DNA of 64,000 nt from Candidatus Zixiibacteriota bacterium (GTDB lineage Bacteria; Zixibacteria; MSB-5A5; UBA10806; 4484-95). The notes below the pieces were generated by a model. It did no database searches, was not told the origin of the DNA, and worked only from the letters and a program-made list of their open reading frames with translations. Position 1 is the stretch's first letter. Each line of letters starts with the position of its first letter. Location of the stretch: positions 33,008-97,007 of the forward strand of contig JAAEQD010000246.1 in NCBI GenBank assembly GCA_024231855.1, given 5' to 3'. A program made the position numbers and the translations under genes. Positions 41,721-50,758 of this stretch are shown one piece after another.

Positions 41721-44700
41721 GTGTTTATGATTCTACAAAAACTTCTAAAAGATATCGAGGCCGTTGAGCCGATTCGTCAACTGGATGAATACCTGGGCGA
41801 CGACAATAACAGGGTTGATATATCCGGCCTGGCCGGTTCCGCCAAAGCCCTGGCAATCGCCTATGCCTGTAAAAAACAAATGAAATCAGCGCTGGTGATC
41901 ACTTACAGCATTGAGGAGGCCGAAAAACTCTATGATGATCTGAGGGCTTTTCTGGGCCAGGGCGTGATTAATCTCTTTCCCGCGTGGGGAATATCGCCGT
42001 ATGAAATCAGATCACCGCACACGGAAGTAATCGGCCAACGCCTGCTAACTTTGTATAATCTCGATAGCTATAAATCATCTAATATTGATGGACCGCTGGT
42101 GATCGTGGCGCCGGTTCAGGCCGTGATTGAACCGACAATCGCCGGGCCCGAATTGGCGAATAATTGCCTGCGTCTCCAAAAAGGCAAGCAATTCGACCAT
42201 GATAAACTGATCGAGCTTTTAGCCAGGCTCAACTACAAGCGGAGCCCGATGACCGAGATGTTGGGTGAGTACTCGGTTCGGGGCGGAATAATCGATCTGT
42301 TCACGCCAAACGATAATGATCCGGTGAGAATCGAATTTTTCGGGGATGAAATAGATTCCATCCGACATTTCTCCGTTTTGACCCAACGTTCCACAAAACA
42401 CATAGAATCGACAATAATTCTTCCTCGCCGGGAGATGTTTTTCGATTACTCGGTGATTAACGACTTTGCCGAACATCTGGATGAAGCGGGAGCGCAAGCC
42501 CTTCATGTAGCTCTGGGCGATAACGGCGACTACGACGGCCTGGAATTCATCTGGCCCGAACTCGGCCTAGAGATGGATGATATTTTTAACCACCTGCCTG
42601 ACGATTCACTGGTTTTCGCGGATGATATCGAAGCCTGTATGGGTGAAGTGAATGATATCCAGGAAACAGCCAGGGAAAGGTTCGAATCGATTACCGATAC
42701 TCCGGTTGCTTCTCCGGATAAAATATATATCTCCGGCGAGCGATTAAAACGAAAGCTGGGCAAATTCAAACTGGCCGGATTGAACGGATCATTAGTCCAA
42801 CCTTCGTCCGCGATCAATCTGCATACATTGCCGCAAGAGTTTTTGAGCTCAAATATCACATATATGAAAAACCGCTTGAAAGAACTCTATAGAGAAGGTT
42901 TCGAGCTGAATATTCTATGTGAAGGAGCCGGTCAAAAAGCGCGAATAGGAGAAATCCTCGATGATATTGGAATTCCGATCGGCTTGCATGTGACCCGATT
43001 GTCGGCAGGTTTCGCCGTTTCGGATCTGAAGCGATGGTATTTGGTCGATCATCAGATGTTCACCCGTCATAAGAAAAGGCGGACTTTCAGGCGCTTCCGA
43101 GAAGGTGTAGCCCTGTCATCGTATACCAATCTCAATAACGGCGACTTCGTGGTACATATCGACTACGGAATCGGTCAATTCAAGGGCCTGGAAACATTGG
43201 TAGTGGATGGCCGCAAGCGCGATTGCCTGAAGCTAATTTATTTGGGCGATGATAAATTATACGTGCCGGTGGAGGAATTCAACCGGGTTCAAAAATACGC
43301 CGGCAAGGAGGGCGCCCCGCGATTGTCGAAGCTCGGCAGCGGAACCTGGGAGCGGGTAAAAGCCCGGACTAAAAAAGCGCTTATAGATATGGCCGGCGAA
43401 CTCGTGGCGCTTTACGCCGAACGACAAACTTTCCCGGGCTTCGCCTTTAAGCCTGATTCCGAATGGATGCGCCAGTTGGAAGCTTCATTCGAGTATCAAG
43501 AAACTCTCGATCAATTGAAAGTCATTGATGAAATAAAGCTGGATATGGAGAAAGCTGTGCCGATGGACAGGCTTGTCTGCGGCGATGTCGGTTATGGCAA
43601 AACGGAGCTGGCTATACGGGCGGCTCTGAAAGCCGTCGATTCCGGCAAGCAGGTGGCGGTTCTGGCGCCAACAACGATCCTGGCAACGCAGCATCTCACG
43701 ACGTTTTCCGAACGGTTGGTGGAATTTCCGATTAATATAGAGATGTTATCGCGATTCCGAACGCCCAAGCAGGTTAAACTGATTAAGCAGGGTTTGCATG
43801 ATGGTACTATCGATATCGTTATCGGCACCCACAAGCTTTTACAGAAAGATGTCGATTACAAGGAGTTGGGGCTTTTAATCGTTGACGAGGAACAGCGGTT
43901 CGGGGTGGCGCAGAAAGAGAAAATCAAGAAACTGCGGGCTCAAATCGATGTTCTTACGTTGACTGCCACGCCGATTCCCCGGACGCTCAATCTGTCTCTG
44001 GCGGAAGCGCGAGATATGTCGATTATTACCACGCCGCCGAAAGAACGTCTGCCGATAAATACGGAGGTGTCCAGGTTCTCCGATAACATCATATTCAACG
44101 CTGTCAATCGGGAACTGGATCGGGGTGGTCAGGTATTTATCGTACACAATCGGGTTCAGTCTATCTGGGCGTTCTATCGCTATCTGAAAAACCTGATGCC
44201 CATCGTAAGTATCTGTGTCGGTCATGGCCAGATGTCTGAACGTGAGTTGGAAAAAGTAATGAAGGATTTCCTCGATAAAAAATATCAGATTCTCCTGTCG
44301 ACTACGATAATCGAATCCGGCCTTGATATTCCATCGGTGAACACTATCATAATCAACCGGGCCGATAAACTGGGTCTGGCCCAGCTCTACCAGCTCCGCG
44401 GCCGGGTTGGTCGGTCGCATTACCGGGCCTATGCCCACCTTTTGATTCCGCCTTTAAAACTGCTGACTCGTGAAGCCCGCAAGCGGATGAAAGCAATCGA
44501 GGAATTTACCGAGCTTGGCTCCGGATTCCATCTGGCCATGAGAGACCTGGAAATCAGGGGCGCCGGCAACCTTCTGGGCTCCCAGCAGCATGGTTTTATC
44601 GAAGAAGTCGGTTTCGAGCTGTATATCAAACTTCTCGAGGAAGCGGTTGCCCAACTCAAAGGCAAGTCCTCCGATGAATATTTCTCCGATATCAAAACCA

Positions 44701-45122
44701 CTACCGATCTTGATCTGTTTTTACCGGAAAATTATATTGCCGACAGCAATCAGCGGGTCGATATTTATCGCCGTTTCAGTAGCGTCGATAAATATGAATC
44801 GATTGAGGGATTAATGCATGAATTGAGCGATCGTTTCGGTCCGCCGCCGGAAGCGGCTGTAAATCTGGCTAACCTGGCAGCTATCAAATTTTTCGGTAAA
44901 AAAATCGGCTTGCTGTCCCTCCAACTGAAAAAACGCTCTCTTACTCTTGAATTCGCCGATAGTACCGCTATCGGTAGGAAAAAGATCGAAAGCTGGGTCA
45001 TGAAAATCCCTGAAAAACTGGAATTCAAATATAGCCGAAACTTTATCGTTCTAATCGCATTAAAAGAGGATGAGGAAAGAGCTGAAATGGCTAAAAATAT
45101 ATTGCGAAAAATGCAGGATTAG
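41721..45122 (+). CDS. mfd: Transcription-repair coupling factor
   Basis: The 1133-aa protein is of full Mfd length. It removes RNA polymerase stalled at lesions and recruits UvrA. The N-terminal UvrB-like module runs ~1-330. The RNA polymerase interaction domain is ~475-545 (GDFVVHIDYGIGQFKGLE). The RecG-like translocase has Walker A GDVGYGKTELAIRAA, DEEQRFG, TATPIPRTLNLSL and RGRVGR, and a C-terminal TRCF domain follows. The start is GTG 41721 or ATG 41727. No ribosome binding site is present, because a terminator hairpin ends at 41719. uvrA lies 7 kb downstream in the same direction. Confidence 0.96.
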   Translation: MFMILQKLLKDIEAVEPIRQLDEYLGDDNNRVDISGLAGSAKALAIAYACKKQMKSALVITYSIEEAEKLYDDLRAFLGQGVINLFPAWGISPYEIRSPHTEVIGQRLLTLYNLDSYKSSNIDGPLVIVAPVQAVIEPTIAGPELANNCLRLQKGKQFDHDKLIELLARLNYKRSPMTEMLGEYSVRGGIIDLFTPNDNDPVRIEFFGDEIDSIRHFSVLTQRSTKHIESTIILPRREMFFDYSVINDFAEHLDEAGAQALHVALGDNGDYDGLEFIWPELGLEMDDIFNHLPDDSLVFADDIEACMGEVNDIQETARERFESITDTPVASPDKIYISGERLKRKLGKFKLAGLNGSLVQPSSAINLHTLPQEFLSSNITYMKNRLKELYREGFELNILCEGAGQKARIGEILDDIGIPIGLHVTRLSAGFAVSDLKRWYLVDHQMFTRHKKRRTFRRFREGVALSSYTNLNNGDFVVHIDYGIGQFKGLETLVVDGRKRDCLKLIYLGDDKLYVPVEEFNRVQKYAGKEGAPRLSKLGSGTWERVKARTKKALIDMAGELVALYAERQTFPGFAFKPDSEWMRQLEASFEYQETLDQLKVIDEIKLDMEKAVPMDRLVCGDVGYGKTELAIRAALKAVDSGKQVAVLAPTTILATQHLTTFSERLVEFPINIEMLSRFRTPKQVKLIKQGLHDGTIDIVIGTHKLLQKDVDYKELGLLIVDEEQRFGVAQKEKIKKLRAQIDVLTLTATPIPRTLNLSLAEARDMSIITTPPKERLPINTEVSRFSDNIIFNAVNRELDRGGQVFIVHNRVQSIWAFYRYLKNLMPIVSICVGHGQMSERELEKVMKDFLDKKYQILLSTTIIESGLDIPSVNTIIINRADKLGLAQLYQLRGRVGRSHYRAYAHLLIPPLKLLTREARKRMKAIEEFTELGSGFHLAMRDLEIRGAGNLLGSQQHGFIEEVGFELYIKLLEEAVAQLKGKSSDEYFSDIKTTTDLDLFLPENYIADSNQRVDIYRRFSSVDKYESIEGLMHELSDRFGPPPEAAVNLANLAAIKFFGKKIGLLSLQLKKRSLTLEFADSTAIGRKKIESWVMKIPEKLEFKYSRNFIVLIALKEDEERAEMAKNILRKMQD

Positions 45123-45175
45123 GTATTATAGTTAATTATGTTAATTTGGACCCAGAGTCAGAGGAGTAGAATTTG

Positions 45176-46867
45176 ATGAAAAAACTATTACTTGGTCTCA
45201 TATTATTAATTGTCTTGATTGCCGGTTGTTCATCACAATCGGATATGGATATGAGAATAGTGGTAAAAGCCGGCGATGTCGAGTTTACAATGTATGATAT
45301 GGAATGTTACCTGGCGAGATTTAGCTACAAGGATCCCGATGATGAATGGTTCAAAAAGCAGGATTTTCTTAATCAACATCTTGAAAAATTGCTGATCGTG
45401 AATGAAGGTATGAAATATGGCTTACTCGATTCGGTTGAAGTCGATTCAACACAGGTGTCCCGGATATTATATGAAGTCGTTTATAAACGAGAGATAACCG
45501 ATAAAATAAGTATCACCGATGATGGCCTTCACCGATTCTGGGAGAAATTCGGCGGTGAGGTCCACGTAGCCCAGATTCTGCTCAGTTCCGAGTCTTTAGC
45601 CGACAGCGTGTCTACGGTTCTTAAAGAGGAGCCTGACAGATTCGTTGAAATGGTAGCCACGTACTCCGAGGAAGAGGTCACCAGGGAGCGCGAAGGCGAT
45701 CTGGGCTGGCGGCGAATGTCGCATATACCCGATGAACTTATTGATTCGGTGTTTGCTTTGCAGCCTGGCGAAATCTCTTCATCGATCAAATCACCGTATG
45801 GCTATCATATAATTAAGTTTAGTGAACGGCGAAAATATACTGAAGTGGATTTTGAAAGCGAAAAAGGCGAATATAGATTGTTAATGTACAAGTATCAAAG
45901 GAGTAATCTGCTAACCGCATACGGCGAATTTCTGCAAAAAGAACTCAATTTTGAATTCTTTGAAGACTCGTGGCAAACACTGGTCGATAAAGCCCTGGTT
46001 TTGAGAGAAGCCAAATTCAGCCCCGATAATCCCCTTAGCTATTGTATCGGCGAAGATGATTTGACCGAGGACGAAGCTCAAATGGTGATAGTCAGAACAG
46101 ATGGTTATGATTATACCGTAAAAACGTTTATAAAAGATATGAAAAGGGCTTTCCGGCGTGAAGGTTTGCATTTTGACAAACTGCCCCAGGCCAGAAAGGC
46201 TATAGATCAGTTAATAGTACACCGAATGATGTCGCATTATGGTGAAGCCACCGGCCTTGAAGACAGTCCGCAGTTTAAACGTCAGTATGAAGATACGCGT
46301 TATGGCTTATTGTATCGCAAGTTCGAAATCGAATATATTCTGGACACGGTTACTATCTCCGATGAAGAAATCAAGCAGCATTATGAAAAACGCCTTTTCA
46401 GCTACGAAATACCCGAGCAAATAAAAGCTTCGGAAATATCGGTAACCACTAAAGACGAAGCCAGGGAAATTCTAAAGCAGCTGAGAAATGGTGTTCCGTG
46501 GTCGACCATGGTTAAAAAAACGATACGTCCAGGGTTTGCCAAAACTGATGGTAATCTTGGTTATTGTTCAGAAAAAAAATATAGACCTATTTATAACGCG
46601 TCCAAAGGACTGAAAGTCGGGAAGTATGGTGGACCGGTTGAATGGGAAGGTAACTGGTCCGTTTTCAGAGTCGATGCCAGAGAGCCCAAACGCGTTCAAC
46701 CATTCGCGGAGGTAGCCGGTCAGATCAGGACTCAGCAATTAGGAGCAAAAAAATATACGGTATTGCATGACTGGTTCGATGAACAAAAAAAGCATGTCGA
46801 ACATTTCCTGGATTCGGCATTAGTTAAAGAAAACCTTGAAACGGGGAAACTTGAAAATGAGATTTAA
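45176..46867 (+). CDS. Parvulin-type peptidyl-prolyl isomerase lipoprotein
   Basis: The 563-aa protein has lipobox IAGC (residue ~17). A SurA/PrsA-like chaperone core precedes one clear parvulin domain at ~125-225 (VHVAQILLSS, DLGWRRMSHIPDELIDSVF, SPYGYHIIKFSERR). A second, degenerate one is at ~415-500 (QIKASEISVTTKDEAREILKQL, DGNLGYCSEK). The ATG at 45176 follows GAGGAG; a TTG one codon earlier is not used. It overlaps the next gene by 11 nt. Three parvulin genes in a row downstream of mfd form an outer-membrane-protein folding unit, which in FCB bacteria is often placed here. Confidence 0.88.
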   Translation: MKKLLLGLILLIVLIAGCSSQSDMDMRIVVKAGDVEFTMYDMECYLARFSYKDPDDEWFKKQDFLNQHLEKLLIVNEGMKYGLLDSVEVDSTQVSRILYEVVYKREITDKISITDDGLHRFWEKFGGEVHVAQILLSSESLADSVSTVLKEEPDRFVEMVATYSEEEVTREREGDLGWRRMSHIPDELIDSVFALQPGEISSSIKSPYGYHIIKFSERRKYTEVDFESEKGEYRLLMYKYQRSNLLTAYGEFLQKELNFEFFEDSWQTLVDKALVLREAKFSPDNPLSYCIGEDDLTEDEAQMVIVRTDGYDYTVKTFIKDMKRAFRREGLHFDKLPQARKAIDQLIVHRMMSHYGEATGLEDSPQFKRQYEDTRYGLLYRKFEIEYILDTVTISDEEIKQHYEKRLFSYEIPEQIKASEISVTTKDEAREILKQLRNGVPWSTMVKKTIRPGFAKTDGNLGYCSEKKYRPIYNASKGLKVGKYGGPVEWEGNWSVFRVDAREPKRVQPFAEVAGQIRTQQLGAKKYTVLHDWFDEQKKHVEHFLDSALVKENLETGKLENEI

Positions 46868-47690
46868 TTCTACAGTGGTCTTTTTGGTAAGCCTTTTATT
46901 TCTGGCGGGTTGTTCCAACGCGCAGCAAGAGGGGCAAGTTATCGCCGAAGTAAACGGCAGTAAACTAACCTATGATTTTATTCTCGATCAATTTCCGCAG
47001 GAGTATCGATCAACATTGACCGACGAGCAACTAGCCCGGGCGATCGACGCCTGGATCGAAACGGAGCTATTTTATCAGGAAGCGCTTAAGCACAATTTAC
47101 ATGAAGACAAATCCATAAAGAATATCATTGCTCAAAAAAGCAAAGATATAGTCGCCTCCAGATATATCGATATGTCGATATCCGCCAACGTAGATGTAAC
47201 CGATCAGATGGTCGATTCCCTTTACCAGAGTAATAAAGAGATGTTTATTACCCAGGAAGATATGTTTACTCTAAGACATATCGTTTTATCCAGCCAAAAC
47301 GCCGCTAATGCCGTTCATAGTCGATTGAAAAAAGGCGATTCCTTTATCTCCCTGGTCAAGGATTATTCGGAGGATGATCAAAGCAGGAAATTGGATGGTT
47401 CTGTGGGCATGTTACCGGCCTCGGCGCTGGAAGCCAATATGATCGATGCCCTCAAGGCGCTGGATATCGGTCAGTTCACCGGGCCGCTTCAATCCCAATC
47501 TGGGTTTTATCATATCTTTTTGCTGGAAGATAGAAAAGACGCGGGAGTATTGCTGCCTCTGGATGAAATTAGAGATGAAATCGCCCAATCGGTCATTGCC
47601 GAAAGACAGCAATCAAGCTATAAAGATCTTGTAAATCGGTTGACAGTATCGGCCAATATTAAGAGGTATCCGATAAATGAAGCTGAATAA
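46857..47690 (+). CDS. Parvulin-type peptidyl-prolyl isomerase lipoprotein
   Basis: The 277-aa protein has lipobox FLAGC at ~16-20. An N-terminal helical chaperone segment (DEQLARAIDAWIETELFYQEAL) is followed by a single parvulin domain at ~130-235 (FTLRHIVLSS, SRKLDGSVGMLPASALE, SQSGFYHIFLLEDRK). The start is placed at ATG 46857 (MRFNSTVVF), inside the end of the previous gene; the ORF seven codons longer lacks a ribosome binding site. It overlaps surA by 14 nt. Likely periplasmic foldase working with its two neighbours. Confidence 0.87.
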   Translation: MRFNSTVVFLVSLLFLAGCSNAQQEGQVIAEVNGSKLTYDFILDQFPQEYRSTLTDEQLARAIDAWIETELFYQEALKHNLHEDKSIKNIIAQKSKDIVASRYIDMSISANVDVTDQMVDSLYQSNKEMFITQEDMFTLRHIVLSSQNAANAVHSRLKKGDSFISLVKDYSEDDQSRKLDGSVGMLPASALEANMIDALKALDIGQFTGPLQSQSGFYHIFLLEDRKDAGVLLPLDEIRDEIAQSVIAERQQSSYKDLVNRLTVSANIKRYPINEAE

Positions 47691-48969
47691 CAAAATAATT
47701 GCCGCGTTAATTAGCCTGGGTCTGCTTTTAACAGTCAGTGCCCGATCCCAGGAGGTTCTTGATGGCATCGCCGCCACAGTGGACGATCAGATCATATTAA
47801 TCTCCGAGGTTCAGTCTCAATTACAGCTTCTGGCTGTGGAATTGAAATTGGATATCTCCAATGATGCCTATGCTGATAGCCTGATGCGTGAAATTTTAGA
47901 ACAAATGATCGACGATAAACTGATTCTTATCGAAGCCGAGAAAGATACTACTATCGAGATTACCGGCCGCGAGATCGAAGATGCGTTAAATGGCCATATC
48001 GAAAGAATAAAACAGCAATTTCCCTCCGAGGAAGTCTTTTTGGCCCAACTATCGGCGGAGGGATTAACCTTGAAAGAGCTTCGAAGCCGCTATAAAGATG
48101 AAGTGCGCAACCAGCTTTACAAAGAGCAGTTTTTGAATAAAAGTCTGTCCGCGGTGTCTATTTCTTCAGGCGAAGTCAAGCAATTCCATAGCGAATTTGC
48201 CGATAGTCTTCCCAAACGTCCGGCTGGTGTTCAACTTGCCCATATCCTGATAGCGACAGCGCCAAGCCAGGCAACTCGCGATTCGCTTCTGGCTTATACC
48301 AAGCTTATTCTGGCCAAGGCGAAAGCGGGAGAGGATTTCGCGCTTCTGGCCAAAGCGTATTCAGGCGATGGCTCCGCGAGCAAGGGCGGTGATCTCGGTT
48401 GGTTCAAGCGCGGAGATATGGTTGCTGATTTCGAAAATGCCGTATTCGATTTAACGCCCGGCGATATCTCTGATATCGTCGAAACCCAATTCGGTTTCCA
48501 TATTATAAAATGCCTCGATAAACAGGAAACCAGGGCCAAAGCCAGTCATATTCTAATTAAATTCGAGCCCATGGAAGCTGATATTCAACGAAGCAAACAG
48601 CTAAGCGATTCTCTTTATAAATCCCTGAAAGATGGCGCCGATTTTACTGAAATGGTCCCAGAGTTCTCCAATGATGAGAGCTCATCTCAAAATGATGGTT
48701 TACTCGGATGGTATGCTGCCAACGATCTTTCCAAGGAATTCGTTGAGGGGATAAGAGGATTAAATCCGGGCGAATATTCCAAACCGGTCCTGAGTCAATT
48801 CGGTTATCATATATTGAAGGTTCTTGGAATAAAAAGCTCCCGGCCTTTGGATTTTAAGGATGATTATAACGATATCGAGGCAATCGCAAAGCGCCATAAG
48901 ACACAGAAAGAACTGGAAAATTGGCTAAATGAAGCCCGGGATAGATACTTCATCGAGATTAAACTTTAA
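47677..48969 (+). CDS. surA: SurA-like periplasmic chaperone/peptidyl-prolyl isomerase
   Basis: The 430-aa protein has a Sec signal (ALISLGLLLTVSARS) and the SurA N-domain (GIAATVDDQIILISEVQSQL, MIDDKLILIEAEKD). Two parvulin domains follow, at ~185-280 (VQLAHILIATAPS, KGGDLGWFKRGDMVADFENAVF, TQFGFHIIKCL) and ~290-390 (AKASHILIKFEPM, NDGLLGWYAANDLSKEF, SQFGYHILKV). Length and order match SurA, which escorts outer-membrane beta-barrels to BamA. It is the last of three linked isomerase genes, overlapping the second by 14 nt. The S4 gene starts 5 nt after its stop. Confidence 0.92.
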   Translation: MKLNNKIIAALISLGLLLTVSARSQEVLDGIAATVDDQIILISEVQSQLQLLAVELKLDISNDAYADSLMREILEQMIDDKLILIEAEKDTTIEITGREIEDALNGHIERIKQQFPSEEVFLAQLSAEGLTLKELRSRYKDEVRNQLYKEQFLNKSLSAVSISSGEVKQFHSEFADSLPKRPAGVQLAHILIATAPSQATRDSLLAYTKLILAKAKAGEDFALLAKAYSGDGSASKGGDLGWFKRGDMVADFENAVFDLTPGDISDIVETQFGFHIIKCLDKQETRAKASHILIKFEPMEADIQRSKQLSDSLYKSLKDGADFTEMVPEFSNDESSSQNDGLLGWYAANDLSKEFVEGIRGLNPGEYSKPVLSQFGYHILKVLGIKSSRPLDFKDDYNDIEAIAKRHKTQKELENWLNEARDRYFIEIKL

Positions 48970-48973
48970 GCTT

Positions 48974-49240
48974 ATGCGTCTGGATAAATACATTGCCGCG
49001 GCCAGAATACTGAAAAGCAGATCACTGGTTAAAACTGCTGCCGATGAGGATATGGTATTTTTAAACGGTAACAAGGCGAAACCAGCCTCGAATGTGAAGA
49101 TGGGGGATATAATCGAAGTTGATACGCCGCGATTCTACAAGAAAATCAGAATTGTGGAATTTCCTTCAAAAAATATGCGGAAAACCGAAACCGTCAACCT
49201 CTATCAAATATTGGAAGAACGCAAAAAGGAACTAATCTGA
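48974..49240 (+). CDS. S4-domain RNA-binding protein (RqcP/Hsp15-like)
   Basis: The 88-aa protein is almost only an S4 fold: MRLDKYIAAARILKSRSLVK, then GNKAKPASNVKMGDIIEVDTP and a Lys-rich tail. Its size and sequence match the RqcP/Hsp15 group, which bind stalled 50S subunits carrying peptidyl-tRNA in ribosome-associated quality control. The start at 48974 is 4 nt after the surA stop; a longer frame reads back into surA. Its stop codon overlaps the presumed CTG start of hflX (CTGA). Pairing with HflX, another stalled-ribosome factor, supports a translation-rescue role. Confidence 0.87.
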   Translation: MRLDKYIAAARILKSRSLVKTAADEDMVFLNGNKAKPASNVKMGDIIEVDTPRFYKKIRIVEFPSKNMRKTETVNLYQILEERKKELI

Positions 49241-50535
49241 AAAGAAGTTTTTTAGATATTGAAAGAATCCGGAAGGATAGAGTTATCCTGGCCGCGATTA
49301 AACTGCCCGACAAGCAGATAGAAACGGTCCAGGAATCTCTGGATGAGCTCGCTACTTTATGCCGGTCAGCCGGGGGAGAGGTAGTAGGCGATCTTATTCA
49401 AGCGCGAGAGCGGTTCCACCCCGGTTCATTGTTCGGCGAAGGTAAGCTGCATGAGCTTAAACAACAATGCCTGGATGTTAAGGCTCGGCTGGTTATTTAT
49501 GACGGCGATTTATCCCCATCCCAACAACAAAAACTGGAGAGCTACCTTGATCTGGCGGTCATTGACCGCCCGGCCTTGATCCTTGATATCTTTGCCCGCC
49601 ATGCCAAATCGCGGGAAGCCAAAACACAAGTTGAATTGGCCCAATTGCAATATATTCTGCCCCGCCTGGCGGGTCATTGGACGCACCTGGAAAGGCAAGA
49701 ATCCGCTATCGGCTCCCGCGGCCCCGGCGAAACCCAGCTCGAAACTGACCGGCGGCTGGTGCGCAAGAAGATTGCCGATTTGAAGAAGTCCCTTAAAAAA
49801 ATAGACTCCGATCGGAACGTGCAAAGAAAACGTCGCAGCAGTAAAATCAATTTCTGCCTGATCGGCTACACTAATGCCGGGAAGTCAAGTTTATTTAACC
49901 GACTGACGGGCGATAAAACCCTGGTAGCCAATCGGCTGTTCGCTACCCTTGATTCAACGACCCGACGAGTGCCATTGAAAGGCAAAAGCGAATTTTTGCT
50001 TACCGATACGGTCGGTTTTATCAGGAAGCTGCCGCATAATTTGGTGGCATCTTTCAGGTCAACGCTCAAAGAAGCTAATACCGCGGATATGCTGATTCAC
50101 GTAGTTGATTTCTCCGCTCATGATATCGAGCATAGAATCGATGTCGTAAACGAGGTGTTAGCTGAAATAAAAGCCGGCGATTTGAAACGTCTTCTGGTAT
50201 TTAATAAAATTGATGTTGCCGAAAACCTCGACATGCGGCGCTATTTGATGGCTAAATATAAAGGCTGCCGATTTGTCTCGGCCAAAACCGGAGAGGGTCT
50301 TGATACTGTAATCGAAGCCCTGGCCGATGCTTGTGCCGATATGTATACCGATCTGGAAGCACGGGTTTCACAGAAGGATTCCCGGGCAATTGCCCTGATA
50401 TCCAAAATGATGCAGATAACCCACAGCGATTGTGTCGATGGTGATATGGTTTTCAGAGGTGATATCCTGAAATATGATATACCAAAACTGGAGCACGAAG
50501 GGATTAAAATTGAATTCATCAGCTCAATTCCTTAG
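49237..50535 (+). CDS. hflX: Ribosome-associated GTPase HflX, apparent CTG start
   Basis: The frame from CTG 49237 encodes 432 aa, the usual HflX length. The N-terminal nucleotide-binding domain begins RVILAAIKLPDKQIETVQES and includes RERFHPGSLFGEGK and DGDLSPSQQQKLE. It continues to GSRGPGETQLETDRR and the G domain (GYTNAGKSSLFN, DTVGFI, NKID). No ATG, GTG or TTG exists in frame between 49237 and the TTG at 49429, and starting there would cut off ~64 residues of the conserved domain. AAAAGGA lies 6 nt before the CTG, which overlaps the S4 stop as CTGA. HflX splits stalled or hibernating 70S ribosomes. Confidence 0.88.
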   Translation: MKRSFLDIERIRKDRVILAAIKLPDKQIETVQESLDELATLCRSAGGEVVGDLIQARERFHPGSLFGEGKLHELKQQCLDVKARLVIYDGDLSPSQQQKLESYLDLAVIDRPALILDIFARHAKSREAKTQVELAQLQYILPRLAGHWTHLERQESAIGSRGPGETQLETDRRLVRKKIADLKKSLKKIDSDRNVQRKRRSSKINFCLIGYTNAGKSSLFNRLTGDKTLVANRLFATLDSTTRRVPLKGKSEFLLTDTVGFIRKLPHNLVASFRSTLKEANTADMLIHVVDFSAHDIEHRIDVVNEVLAEIKAGDLKRLLVFNKIDVAENLDMRRYLMAKYKGCRFVSAKTGEGLDTVIEALADACADMYTDLEARVSQKDSRAIALISKMMQITHSDCVDGDMVFRGDILKYDIPKLEHEGIKIEFISSIP

Positions 50536-50740
50536 AGGCAAAAAAGCCCCGATTACGGGAGCCACCGGTGGAATTGGCCGGGCGGTCGCACAGGCATTAG
50601 TTAATGCCGACATAGAATTTCATAGCAAAGATATTAGTCGGGATATTGCCGATACGGTAATGTATTCGTTAAAACAACCGAAGCGCGCCTGGACATTCCA
50701 GGTAAACCTTCGGCCGTTAAACCCAAATAAAGCAGTCTAA
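50510..50740 (+). pseudogene. Short-chain dehydrogenase gene with internal deletion
   Basis: The 76-codon frame opens like an SDR enzyme: SAQFLRGKKAPITGATGGIG with RAVAQALVNADIEF, the TGxxxGIG cofactor site. It then jumps to sequence typical of the far C-terminus of the same family (RDIADTVMYSLKQPKRAWTF, NLRPLNP). The central ~160 residues with the NNAG and YxxxK active site are missing, in frame. It overlaps the end of hflX by 26 nt and starts at TTG. A full-length SDR (~240 aa) was probably reduced by deletion near 50620. It is possibly still translated but cannot be an active reductase. Confidence 0.75.
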
Positions 50741-50758
50741 ATAAAACAAGGAGGGTGC

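Noticed and set aside
50474..50509. Upstream extension of the SDR remnant
   Set aside because: The first 12 codons are out-of-frame hflX sequence; SDR similarity begins only after the TTG at 50510.
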